A stretch of DNA of 64,000 bases from Oscillospiraceae bacterium (GCA_020025515.1 JAHHRZ010000009.1:27073-91072), one strand, 5' to 3'; shown: positions 17,237 to 24,358, counted from the first letter of the stretch. The notes: generated by a model from the sequence alone, not told the origin. Program-made: numbers and translations.

Positions 17237-18365
17237 AAATCCCAACTATCAATTTGTTCCAACCGATACTGCCGAACTGGTCTCCTACCTGATTGCCAGC
17301 TATGAGAGAATCACCGGTACCAGTGTCCGCCCTGCCAGCCCCGAACGGCTCTTTATCCAGTGGGCGGCAAATATCATCATCCAGGAGCGGGTATTGCTCA
17401 ACTGGACCGGCAACCAGAATATTCCCAGTCGTGCGGAAGGTGACAACCTGGATGCCTTGGGCGAGCTGTTCTTCGCATCCCGCCGCCCGGCGGCACAGCC
17501 TGCCGTTTGCACAGAACGATTTTACATCTCGCAGACCCAGGAATCCGCCATCTTAGTTCCTGCCGGCACCCGTGTGACGGACGCCAGTGGAACGCTTACC
17601 TGGGAAACGATTTCCGATGCCTATATCGACATTGGACACACATATGCAGATGTGCAGATCCGCTGCCAGACCCCCGGCACCATTGGCAATGGCTACGCCA
17701 TCGGGCAGCTCAGCAGCATTGTGGATCTCTACGACTACTATGAGCGGTGTGAAAACATCACTGCCAGTGATGACGGTGCCGACAGAGCCACCGACGGCGA
17801 ATATTATGAGCTCATGCGAGCCAGTATGGATGGATACAGCGACGCCGGCTCTCGTGGTGGGTACATCTATTTTGCAAAGCAGGTCTCCACAGAGATTGCG
17901 GATGTGGTGGCTACCAGTCCCGCCGCCGGAGAGGTTGCCCTGTATATCCTCATGGATGATGGCAGCGTTGCATCCAGTGAGATCAAGTCAGCCGTCCTGG
18001 CCGCCTGCAATGCCGACACGGTCCGCCCGCTGACGGACAAGGTATCCGTAAAAGACCCCGAAGCAGTGACTTTCAATGTGTCGCTCACCTATTACATCCC
18101 TTCCAACTCCCCTCTCAGCTCTGCCGAGATTACGGCTGCGGTCAATGCTGCGGTTGCAAGATACACCGCATGGCAGACAGGCAAGCTTGGTCGGGATATC
18201 AACCCCTCCTATCTCATCAGCCTGCTCATGCAGACAGGCATCAAGCGTGTGGTGGTCAACTCCCCTACATTTACGCCTCTGCGTGATGGCTCAGACCATA
18301 CCGTTCCGCAGATTGCCAAACTTGGCTCTGTCACGGCCACGAATGGAGGCTATGAGGATGAATGA
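17229..18365 (+). CDS. Baseplate protein J
   Basis: This 378-residue protein matches the Baseplate_J family: AANIIIQERVLLNWTGNQNI, the conserved GDNLDALGELF, PAGTRVTDASGTLTWET and QTPGTIGNGYAIGQL. J forms the baseplate periphery and, with gpI, carries the fibre. It overlaps W upstream and I downstream. The C-terminus ends with PQIAKLGSVTATNGGYEDE. Confidence 0.93.
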   Translation: MSRNPNYQFVPTDTAELVSYLIASYERITGTSVRPASPERLFIQWAANIIIQERVLLNWTGNQNIPSRAEGDNLDALGELFFASRRPAAQPAVCTERFYISQTQESAILVPAGTRVTDASGTLTWETISDAYIDIGHTYADVQIRCQTPGTIGNGYAIGQLSSIVDLYDYYERCENITASDDGADRATDGEYYELMRASMDGYSDAGSRGGYIYFAKQVSTEIADVVATSPAAGEVALYILMDDGSVASSEIKSAVLAACNADTVRPLTDKVSVKDPEAVTFNVSLTYYIPSNSPLSSAEITAAVNAAVARYTAWQTGKLGRDINPSYLISLLMQTGIKRVVVNSPTFTPLRDGSDHTVPQIAKLGSVTATNGGYEDE

Positions 18366-18942
18366 TCATGGCATTACTGCGGAAAATCTGCTTGCGTCTC
18401 TCCCGGAAGCCTTGAAACAAGATCCGAAAATGCAAGCTCTTGCGTCCAGCATTGCCGATGTGCTTTCCAAACGGATGGACGAAATTCAGAGTATCGAGAT
18501 TTATGCCCGGATAGACGAGCTGCCATCCAGTCTCCTGGATATTTTGGCTCAGGATTTTAAGGTAGACTGGTGGGATGCCAACTACACCGTAGAGGAAAAG
18601 CGCAGGACTCTCAAAGAGAGCTGGCGCGTCCACCGGATACTGGGCACAAAGGCGGCCGTGGTGACTGCAATCTCCGCCATTTATCCCGATGCACAGGTGC
18701 TCGAATGGTGGGAATATGGAGGAAAACCCTTCCATTTCCGCCTGCTCCTGGATAATAAGCATGAAAAAATCGACCCCGAAAAGCACCGCCGAGTGCTGGA
18801 TCGAGTCGAATATTACAAAAATCTCCGCTCCATCCTGGATGATGTGGAGTATGTTGGCCCTGCTGCCTCTGCTACCCACTATGCTGGTGCTGGGGTGCAG
18901 GGCGGCGAAATAATTGATAGTGCCATAGCTATCAGATACTAA
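18358..18942 (+). CDS. Tail protein I (P2 gpI family)
   Basis: This 194-residue protein starts at ATG 18358, with GGAGG 8 bases upstream, and overlaps the J stop by 8 bases. The sequence (ENLLASLPEALKQDPKMQAL, then FKVDWWDANYTVEEKRRTLK and KAAVVTAISAIYPDAQVLEW) is characteristic of the P2 gpI family, which attaches tail fibres to the baseplate. An ATG at 18352 is too close to the Shine-Dalgarno. Confidence 0.9.
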   Translation: MNDHGITAENLLASLPEALKQDPKMQALASSIADVLSKRMDEIQSIEIYARIDELPSSLLDILAQDFKVDWWDANYTVEEKRRTLKESWRVHRILGTKAAVVTAISAIYPDAQVLEWWEYGGKPFHFRLLLDNKHEKIDPEKHRRVLDRVEYYKNLRSILDDVEYVGPAASATHYAGAGVQGGEIIDSAIAIRY

Positions 18943-18955
18943 GGAGGTATAACGC

Positions 18956-19777
18956 ATGGCAAACTGGGTTGGCGTTGTAACAAACGCCGGTAACAACCTG
19001 CTCACTGAGTGGGTTAATGGACAAATTTTAACCTTTGATGGTGCCGCTGCCGGAACTGGCACAGTCCCGGCAGAAAAACTGCTTGGGCAGACCGAACTGG
19101 TGGGCCAAAAGCAGACAATCCAGATCATAGGCTCGGAGCGCATCCCCACCGGCATCCGTCTGAAACTCCGCATTACTGCTCCCCCAACTGGTTACACCCT
19201 CAATCAGTTTGGCATCTGGGCCAAACTTGGAGGGGCCGCAACCATGATTGCTCTTTTCCAGCACGATCAGGGCATTCCCATCCCCGCCGCAAGCGAAGCC
19301 CCGGACTTTGTTTACACCTTTTTCGCCGTCGTCTCCTGCTCCAACATCGGGAAATGGACCATCAATGTTGATCCCAGTGCATTGGTAACCATGACCGACT
19401 TGGAGAAGAAGTTGGATCGTGCCGGTGGTGCTATGACGGGCGACCTGGAAATGGGAAATCATTCCATTTCTGGCGTAAATCATATGCAAGCCGAGGCCAT
19501 CTCTGCCAAAAGAGGTGGATTCAACGAAGGAGTAGGCCTTGTTGGTCTTCTTACCTTTTCAGAAGAAAATGCTGATCCACTCTTTGCCGTATCTGGGCAA
19601 AAGAATAATCCCGGGGGCTTTATCACTGTCAAATTTGAGACAGCCCGTCCTGATATTGGCCTTGTGCTTAGCGGACTGTCAGCACCGATGGCAGAAAATG
19701 AGGCCGCAAACAAAGGGTATGTCGATGCGCAAATCCGACTTTTGAAGGAGCAATTTCAGAAGATGACGAAATCTTAA
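18956..19777 (+). CDS. Tail-collar fibre protein (P2 gpH-like position)
   Basis: This 273-residue protein has an N-terminal baseplate-binding domain of the phage tail-collar fibre type (WVGVVTNAGNNLLTEWVNGQ, then TPTGIRLKLRITAPP-like segment and LNQFGIWAKLGG). The shaft region begins GAMTGDLEMGNHSISGVNHM, the GAMTGDL motif common in trimeric fibres. The C-terminus has ENEAANKGYVDAQI, another fibre repeat motif. It is only about 270 residues, so the receptor-binding tip is small. It follows gpI at the usual place. Confidence 0.87.
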   Translation: MANWVGVVTNAGNNLLTEWVNGQILTFDGAAAGTGTVPAEKLLGQTELVGQKQTIQIIGSERIPTGIRLKLRITAPPTGYTLNQFGIWAKLGGAATMIALFQHDQGIPIPAASEAPDFVYTFFAVVSCSNIGKWTINVDPSALVTMTDLEKKLDRAGGAMTGDLEMGNHSISGVNHMQAEAISAKRGGFNEGVGLVGLLTFSEENADPLFAVSGQKNNPGGFITVKFETARPDIGLVLSGLSAPMAENEAANKGYVDAQIRLLKEQFQKMTKS

Positions 19778-19817
19778 TAATATTAAGATAATTCGTACTT
19801 ACAAAGAGGGTGCCTTA

Positions 19818-20135
19818 TTGATTGACTGGCTCTTAAAGTATTGGCTTGATGTGCTCTTCGGCCTGGCCATTTCCGGGTTGGGCCTGCTCGGGAAAAATAT
19901 CCGGGCCCGCCTCAAACAGCGGGAGGCAGAAGACACCGCAATTAAAAATGGACTCCTGGCAGTGCTGCATGATCGGCTCTACCTGGAGTGCAGCAAATGT
20001 CTGGCGCAGGAGTACATTGAGCTGGACGACATGGACAACATCAAGCATCTGTACGGTGCCTATGCGGCCCTGGGCGGCAATGGCACCGGAACCGCTCTGT
20101 ATAACAGAGCAATGGCGCTTGATCTCAAAACATAA
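19818..20135 (+). CDS. Small membrane-anchored phage protein next to holin
   Basis: This 105-residue protein starts at TTG 19818, 8 bases after AGAGGG. Residues 4-26 form one membrane segment (WLLKYWLDVLFGLAISGLGL). The remainder is soluble and charged: KNIRARLKQREAEDTAIKNG, then CLAQEYIELDDMDNIKHLYG and a YAALGGNGTGTALY end. This architecture is common for a small protein encoded just before holins in clostridial phages and may act as a holin regulator. The function is inferred from position. Confidence 0.65.
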   Translation: MIDWLLKYWLDVLFGLAISGLGLLGKNIRARLKQREAEDTAIKNGLLAVLHDRLYLECSKCLAQEYIELDDMDNIKHLYGAYAALGGNGTGTALYNRAMALDLKT

Positions 20136-20153
20136 CACAGGAGGATTATTATT

Positions 20154-20444
20154 ATGAATCTCGAATTGCCCACAATCGCAAGTATCACCATGATCTGCCT
20201 GCTGGCCGGCATGGGTGTAAAATCGTCCAAGCTGGACAGCAAATGGATCCCCTGCATTGTCGGCGGCCTGGGTGGCCTGCTCGGCGTTGCAGCCATGTAT
20301 GTAATGCCTGATTTCCCGGCCGCAGACCCTCTGACGGCCGCAGCCATTGGCATTGCATCCGGCTTGGCATCGACCGGAGCGCACCAGGCGGTCAAGCAGA
20401 TCAAGGGAGGTGTCCATAATGAGACAACTGCTGCTAAAAAATAA
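20154..20444 (+). CDS. Phage holin (Hol44-like superfamily V)
   Basis: This 96-residue protein has AGGAGG before ATG. It has two or three hydrophobic segments: 7-21 (IASITMICLLAGMGV), 32-50 (IPCIVGGLGGLLGVAAMYV) and 62-77 (LTAAAIGIASGLASTG). The C-terminal tail is short and charged. The order and the phrase ASGLASTGAHQAVKQI match the Phage_holin_5_2/Hol44 type. It overlaps the endolysin start by 26 bases. The role is pore formation at lysis. Confidence 0.82.
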   Translation: MNLELPTIASITMICLLAGMGVKSSKLDSKWIPCIVGGLGGLLGVAAMYVMPDFPAADPLTAAAIGIASGLASTGAHQAVKQIKGGVHNETTAAKK

Positions 20445-21315
20445 CACCTGCTATCGGCGCAATGTGGATAAGGCGGACAGCCGGTATACCAGATTCCAGG
20501 AGCGTGGCCCCAAGGGGATTATGATGCACTCCACCGGCGCCGACAACCCCACTCTCAAACGGTACATTGGCCCTGATGACGGGGTTCTGGGGGAAAACAT
20601 CTACGGCAATCACTGGAACAATCCCGGTCTGGATGTCTGTGTCCATGCCTTTATCGGCAAGACCAAGACCGGGGCCGTAGAGTGCTACCAGACCCTGCCC
20701 TGGAATTACCGTGGCTGGCACTGCGGCGCAGAGGCCAACGACACCCATATCGGCATTGAGATCTGTGAGGATAATCTCAGTAGTGCCGCTTATTTCCGGG
20801 CCACACGGGACAAGGCCTTGGATGTGGTGTCGGATCTGTGCCTGGAGTATGACCTCGATCCCCTTGCTAGGGGAGTCCTGATTGACCACCACGAGGGAGC
20901 TGCCATGGGGATTGCCTCCAACCATGGCGATGTAGCCCATTGGTGGCACCGCTACAATTATTCCATGGACAATTTCCGCCGGGATGTCGCCCGGCGAATG
21001 GATGCAAAGGAGAAAGCTATGAAAAAGGAAATTGAAGATTTTATCCGCAAGGAAATCAAGACTGCTGTTGGTAACATCGAGCTGCCCACGCCCAATGTCG
21101 GCGCAGCTGCCCAGAAAGCTGTGGACGATGAGCTGTCGATCTGGGGAACCAAGGACAAGCACAGCGACTGGGCCGCTGAAGCCATCCAGTGGGCCACCGA
21201 GACCGGTCTGGTCAATGGCCACGAGGACGGGAATTTTGGCTGGCAGAAGCCCATCACCCGGCAGGAGATCATTACCATCCTGTATCGGTTTTTCCTGATG
21301 CTTAAAGCGCAATAA
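20419..21315 (+). CDS. Endolysin: N-acetylmuramoyl-L-alanine amidase with C-terminal SLH-like region
   Basis: This 298-residue protein starts at ATG 20419 (GGGAGG upstream) inside the holin gene. Residues about 30-190 are an Amidase_2/PGRP domain: His37 in IMMHSTGA, VHAFIGKTKTGAVECYQTLP, and a metal-binding end near DHHEG and HWWHRYN. It should cleave the bond between muramic acid and L-alanine. After a coiled linker, residues about 243-293 (DKHSDWAAEAIQWATETGLV, then ITRQEIITILYRF) look like one S-layer-homology repeat, a wall polysaccharide-binding module. The gene is followed by a strong terminator. Confidence 0.9.
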   Translation: MRQLLLKNNTCYRRNVDKADSRYTRFQERGPKGIMMHSTGADNPTLKRYIGPDDGVLGENIYGNHWNNPGLDVCVHAFIGKTKTGAVECYQTLPWNYRGWHCGAEANDTHIGIEICEDNLSSAAYFRATRDKALDVVSDLCLEYDLDPLARGVLIDHHEGAAMGIASNHGDVAHWWHRYNYSMDNFRRDVARRMDAKEKAMKKEIEDFIRKEIKTAVGNIELPTPNVGAAAQKAVDDELSIWGTKDKHSDWAAEAIQWATETGLVNGHEDGNFGWQKPITRQEIITILYRFFLMLKAQ

Positions 21316-21326
21316 ATGTAAAATCT

Positions 21327-21378
21327 GCCCCCACCTGGTAGCAATTCAAGTTGCTGTCAGGTGGGGGCTTTTTGTTTT
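21327..21378 (+). terminator. Strong intrinsic terminator ending the late operon
   Basis: An 11-bp perfect stem (GCCCCCACCTG / CAGGTGGGGGC) extends through a second inner stem (AGCAA / TTGCT). It is followed by TTTTTGTTTT. It lies 12 bases after the amidase stop and stands between the rightward late operon and the leftward accessory operon. Confidence 0.92.
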
Positions 21379-21524
21379 ATATCTATCTGCATGCCGTACA
21401 AGGTCACTGCATGGCGTTGTGTAGCTGTGTAGCTTTTTGTTTTATTCTAGTTGGTTACACGCAAAAGGCATTTAACCCATGTTGCAACTCCACCAGTTTG
21501 GCGACAGCACATATTCTGCCGGCT

Positions 21525-21995
21525 TTACCATATATCCCGACACGGGATAAATTTAATCGTGATTTCAGACGATATTAGTGCATCAGGTTCTCCGTTAAAT
21601 TCGTTCCCATTTTTGGTGCAGAGGGACGGTCCATGTCCTCTCCTGGGATCAACATCCACATATAACTTACCGCAGCACTCATAGACAGGACGGTCCCAGT
21701 TGTCACGACCAAGTAGCTGCAAGACTAGCATAGTGGGTGTATAATCCATCCTCCAGCTATCAGGATCCAGAGCTATTTCCCAGTGCTGCAAAGGGAGCCT
21801 GTTACTGTTCATATCCTCCAGCGCTTCTTCCATTCCGCATGAATCACAGATATAGCAAGATACCCGGCGACTCATGGCATTGGTAGTGACTCTCGTTGAC
21901 ATACTCATCCGGCCGCATCGTGGGCAGGGGAAGAACCCTTGCTCCTGTTTCTGAGCGAACTGCTCAATCAGTGTTTTGGCTTCGATTTCATTCAT
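21525..21995 (-). CDS. Zn-ribbon protein with LPD28-like domain
   Basis: This 156-residue protein has an N-terminal zinc ribbon (FFPCPRCGRMS, then CYICDSCGMEEAL) and a C-terminal domain LLGRDNWDRPVYECCGKLYV, then GPSLCTKNGNEFNGEPDALI. The C-terminal domain resembles LPD28, a large-polyvalent-protein-associated domain known from phage and mobile-element proteins. The start is 4 bases after the stop of the cyclotransferase gene, with AAAGGAC as a Shine-Dalgarno, so the two are coupled. The function is unknown; the Zn ribbon suggests nucleic-acid or protein binding. Confidence 0.72.
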   Translation of the reverse strand: MNEIEAKTLIEQFAQKQEQGFFPCPRCGRMSMSTRVTTNAMSRRVSCYICDSCGMEEALEDMNSNRLPLQHWEIALDPDSWRMDYTPTMLVLQLLGRDNWDRPVYECCGKLYVDVDPRRGHGPSLCTKNGNEFNGEPDALISSEITIKFIPCRDIW

Positions 21996-21998
21996 GAC

Positions 21999-22472
21999 TC
22001 ATGTCCTTTCTTTCAGTCGGGAGTGGGAGACTTGCGTAATGGAAATACTGGCAGCATACAACAGGTTACGGGACTGGAACCCGAAGTCTTTATATCCCTG
22101 CTTAATGATGCTGAGATAGTATGGACTTGGTTGTGCCCATAATCTGCCAGGTGTCATGATGTAGGCGATTGCCGGAACCGTTCGCAGATCGGGAAGCTTA
22201 ATCATAAAAGTCTCCTTGTAGTAAAGGTGAGGGTATCCCTCATACCGATCCAGCTCTCGTTCGTCCGATTTTGTGATTGACCAGATTCCAACCGGAACAC
22301 TGGACCCTTTTCGTGGTTCTATGTTGGCCACACCTGACCGGGAATTCCCCCGGAAGGTGATTCTGTATCCGTTGAGAGTAGCGGTTCCAATTTTAATGGC
22401 ACCAGGACACCGGCGCAGCATCTGATCAACATTCAGGTTGGACCCGTAGGCCAGGTAATATTTTCTGCTCAT
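21999..22472 (-). CDS. Gamma-glutamylcyclotransferase-like protein (GGCT/AIG2/BtrG fold)
   Basis: This 157-residue protein has the GGCT signature KYYLAYGSNLNVDQMLRRCP at its N-terminus (Tyr-Gly-Ser-Asn loop). The likely catalytic Glu is in ELDRYEGYPHLYYKE. GGCT-fold enzymes release 5-oxoproline from gamma-glutamyl amines or peptides. ATG 22472 follows GGAGGTATA; longer starts lack a ribosome binding site. It lies two genes from an amidoligase, which makes amide or gamma-glutamyl bonds, so the two could form and trim the same bond. The C-terminal 25 residues (FGFQSRNLLYAASISITQVS) are not typical of the family. Confidence 0.85.
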   Translation of the reverse strand: MSRKYYLAYGSNLNVDQMLRRCPGAIKIGTATLNGYRITFRGNSRSGVANIEPRKGSSVPVGIWSITKSDERELDRYEGYPHLYYKETFMIKLPDLRTVPAIAYIMTPGRLWAQPSPYYLSIIKQGYKDFGFQSRNLLYAASISITQVSHSRLKERT

Positions 22473-22482
22473 TATACCTCCA

Positions 22483-22506
22483 TGCCCTCGTAACCTCCGG
22501 GGCGGG
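22483..22506. repeat. 24-bp intercistronic repeat, copy 1
   Basis: The 24 bases at 22483-22506 are the same as those at 22717-22740. In both places the repeat lies 6-7 bases after a stop codon and just before the Shine-Dalgarno of the next leftward gene. Read leftward it contains GGAGGTTACGAGGGCA. Either duplicated leader sequence or a regulatory element. Confidence 0.75.
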
Positions 22507-22512
22507 ATATGG

Positions 22513-22704
22513 TTAGAAGCGTTCGCTTTTGACAAGCCATTTACCATCCCACAGGGCTACGATCCCGGTCAGGGGGCGGGGCCGGTTCTTTGCGAAGCGA
22601 ATGATTCTCTGGTACATCCGCTCAGCGGATTCCTCCGTGTCTGTGTGGAGGTACTTTATGTTCGGCCCGTAATTGAACCGGATCTCGAAATCGTTCTTGC
22701 CCAT
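22513..22704 (-). CDS. Small phage accessory protein, unknown function
   Basis: This 63-residue protein has a good Shine-Dalgarno (AGAAAGGAAC). It is basic and probably a small alpha/beta domain: FEIRFNYGPNIKYLHTDTEE, then MYQRIIRFAKNRPRPL and a C-terminal IVALWDGKWLVKSERF. No known domain. Being in the same leftward operon as the amidoligase and the cyclotransferase, it may be part of that pathway or a general phage small protein. Confidence 0.65.
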   Translation of the reverse strand: MGKNDFEIRFNYGPNIKYLHTDTEESAERMYQRIIRFAKNRPRPLTGIVALWDGKWLVKSERF

Positions 22705-22716
22705 GTTGTTCCTTTC

Positions 22717-22740
22717 TGCCCTCGTAACCTCCGGGGCGGG
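22717..22740. repeat. 24-bp intercistronic repeat, copy 2
   Basis: Exact copy of 22483-22506. It lies between the stop of the 90-residue protein gene and the Shine-Dalgarno of the 63-residue protein gene in the leftward operon. Confidence 0.75.
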
Positions 22741-22747
22741 CGTTCAA

Positions 22748-23020
22748 TCACTTCTGATTCGCAATTTTCCTAAGTGACCAAATAGGGAGAGAAGCGTGGC
22801 CGCTCTTCAGGCAGGCGATGTCGAATCTATCAAAACCTTCCTTACTCTCGATCCAGGCCAGAAGCTCGTCCGCCGTTTCGCAAAAGCCGGAGAGATTCAT
22901 GAGAGTATCAAAGACCCGGTAGCGTTCAATTCCGTCCTCGTTCAGGTAATGCCTGGCCTCACGCAGTTTATGGTATTCGGTATTAACCGCCTGCTTCCAT
23001 TCCTCATAATTTTTAACCAT
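22748..23020 (-). CDS. Small phage accessory protein, unknown function
   Basis: This 90-residue protein has AAAGGA before ATG. The sequence is helical and charged (YEEWKQAVNTEYHKLREARH, then GIERYRVFDTLMNLSGFCET and ADELLAWIESKEGFDRFD). Nothing in it identifies a function. It lies directly after the amidoligase gene in the leftward operon, with a 45-base gap. Codon usage and the ribosome binding site support a real gene. Confidence 0.65.
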   Translation of the reverse strand: MVKNYEEWKQAVNTEYHKLREARHYLNEDGIERYRVFDTLMNLSGFCETADELLAWIESKEGFDRFDIACLKSGHASLPIWSLRKIANQK

Positions 23021-23065
23021 GATATTTCCTTTCTCCTCGTGTGCCCGATAGGACAGGCGTTTTGA

Positions 23066-23992
23066 TTAAGCTACCGTGGAGGACATCTCTGCCGGAACGA
23101 AAGCTGCGGTAAGATGCTTCCGGCAGGTGGCAAACTCTTTGCCCTTGAGTCCCAGCCGATGGATCAGGACATTGTTCATCAGGGTGTACTTCTGGGTCTG
23201 GGTGTAGTTGCTACAAGATTTGAAATAGAGCTTGCCGGCCGGTGCTTCTATTGCCCAGGCGCTCATGGCTAGGCAGAACTGGATATAAGCCTTGATCTTT
23301 CCGGCGTGGAGTGTCCCGTTGAAAAGTCGGAACTCTACGGTACCCTTCGTGAAGAAAGCGTGGAGGTTAATGCCGTGGTACCGGGTGGAGTTGTAATGCT
23401 GGTGATCCACGCCACCGCCGTAGTTGTCATTCGCTTTGCTGTACCAGACGGATTCCATAGCTGCCTTAGTCTTGGTAGAGGCTTTCATGGCTTTCAGCAA
23501 TTCAGGGGACATCTTATGGCACCATCTGTTGGCTCGGTCTCCGATCTGTAAAGCCTCATAAAACAAATCCTGTCTGCCGGTTGCGAAGTTCACCAAACGA
23601 GTCAGGCTTTCTGGCGAGTGGTTCTTTCCATCCACATGGATGTGAATGCCGCAGGAACGGTTCGTCAGTGCTCCTGCCCCTACCAAGGCTCTGATGATAT
23701 TCTGTAAATCTTCGATATCATCGTACTGAAGAATAGGAGTAACAAGTTCGCATTTGTATTCGGAGTCGGCATAAACGGTCCGTCCGTCTACCTTTCGCTT
23801 CGATTCGATGCTGCTATCATAAGTTGCCTTCCAGATGCGACCCTTGCGATCAGTTGCACACCAGGTCTTGTAATAGGTACCGCCGTAGTAGCTCCGACCA
23901 CTGTAGTATCCAGCAATAATCTTTGCGGCCTGTTCCCGGGTAATACCTGTCATCTCAACCTCAACACCGAAGTTCTGTTCTTTAATCAACAT
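23066..23992 (-). CDS. Putative amidoligase (glutamine-synthetase-like fold)
   Basis: This 308-residue protein has the marks of the Amidoligase_2 family: FGVEVEMTG near the N-terminus (paired acidic residues for metal and ATP), SCGIHIHVDGKNH (His-x-His) in the middle, and GTVEFRLFNGTLHAGK with the Glu-Phe-Arg motif. The family uses ATP to join a carboxylate to an amine, as glutamine synthetase does. The substrate is not known. ATG 23992 follows AAGGAG. It shares an operon with a GGCT-like enzyme, suggesting formation and trimming of a gamma-glutamyl or peptide amide on the cell wall, a protein or a metabolite. Confidence 0.85.
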   Translation of the reverse strand: MLIKEQNFGVEVEMTGITREQAAKIIAGYYSGRSYYGGTYYKTWCATDRKGRIWKATYDSSIESKRKVDGRTVYADSEYKCELVTPILQYDDIEDLQNIIRALVGAGALTNRSCGIHIHVDGKNHSPESLTRLVNFATGRQDLFYEALQIGDRANRWCHKMSPELLKAMKASTKTKAAMESVWYSKANDNYGGGVDHQHYNSTRYHGINLHAFFTKGTVEFRLFNGTLHAGKIKAYIQFCLAMSAWAIEAPAGKLYFKSCSNYTQTQKYTLMNNVLIHRLGLKGKEFATCRKHLTAAFVPAEMSSTVA

Positions 23993-24006
23993 TTCAAATA
24001 TTCTCC

Positions 24007-24035
24007 TTGATTATTTTGCCTTACTGAGTTATAAT
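24007..24035 (+). promoter_or_regulatory. Consensus promoter reading rightward into hairpin unit
   Basis: TTGATT (24007-24012), a 17-base spacer and TATAAT (24030-24035). Expected start about 24042. No protein gene lies downstream on this strand before a terminator at 24116, so it looks like the promoter of a small RNA. The -35 overlaps the Shine-Dalgarno of the amidoligase gene on the other strand. Confidence 0.6.
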
Positions 24036-24041
24036 CAAGGT

Positions 24042-24116
24042 GGCCGGGGTAAGGCTCCCGGCTCACCTTAGCGGGTGTTAAGAGCGGCGTTCTTGACGGG
24101 GCGGCCGCTCTTTTTT
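24042..24116 (+). ncRNA. Candidate ~75-nt small RNA antisense to the amidoligase leader
   Basis: Downstream of a consensus promoter is a short unit: one GC-rich hairpin (GCCGGG / CCCGGC) followed by an intrinsic terminator (AGAGCGGC / GCCGCTCT, then TTTTT at 24112-24116). The unit is antisense to the leader between the 38-residue ORF and the amidoligase. It has no ORF of its own. It might regulate the amidoligase operon in cis or base-pair elsewhere. Only sequence architecture supports it. Confidence 0.5.
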
Positions 24117-24231
24117 ATGCCTTGACTTTGCTATCTCTTACGATTTTTGCGGCAGTCTCAGCATCTTTTGCTGTAGCTTCGATCAGTTTTGCTATATTCT
24201 CAAGATACTGATTAAGCTCTGCAGATGTCAT
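24115..24231 (-). CDS. Small ORF (38 aa) at head of the leftward accessory operon
   Basis: MTSAELNQYLENIAKLIEAT starts a 38-residue acidic, helical peptide that ends in IVRDSKVKA. GGAAGGAAGTGAGG precedes the ATG at 24231, about 10 bases away. It is the first gene after the leftward promoter at 24289-24317. Its size and composition resemble many small phage proteins. It lacks Cys and membrane segments. The stop overlaps the T run of the opposite-strand terminator. Confidence 0.5.
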   Translation of the reverse strand: MTSAELNQYLENIAKLIEATAKDAETAAKIVRDSKVKA

Positions 24232-24259
24232 CTCATTCAAATCCTCACTTCCTTCCCTA

Positions 24260-24275
24260 AGAGGTGTTCACCTCT
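24260..24275. promoter_or_regulatory. 16-bp perfect palindrome near the leftward start site
   Basis: AGAGGTGTTCACCTCT reads the same on both strands and lies just downstream of the expected leftward transcription start (about 24282). It could be an operator for a prophage repressor or a 5' hairpin in the RNA. Confidence 0.5.
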
Positions 24276-24288
24276 GCCTTACAGGTAT

Positions 24289-24317
24289 ATAATACACCAT
24301 TTAATTTATTTTGTCAA
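24289..24317 (-). promoter_or_regulatory. Leftward promoter of the amidoligase operon
   Basis: On the minus strand: TTGACA (24317-24312), a 17-base spacer, TATTAT (24294-24289). It drives the 38-residue ORF, amidoligase, two small genes, cyclotransferase and Zn-ribbon gene. It is back to back with the XRE gene promoter. Confidence 0.7.
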
Positions 24318-24358
24318 CATTTGTTTTACACAATTTTATGAAAATAGAAATTAAATTG

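Noticed and set aside
24037..24116. A riboswitch in the amidoligase leader
   Set aside because: The hairpins do not match a known riboswitch, and the promoter and T run point to the opposite strand.
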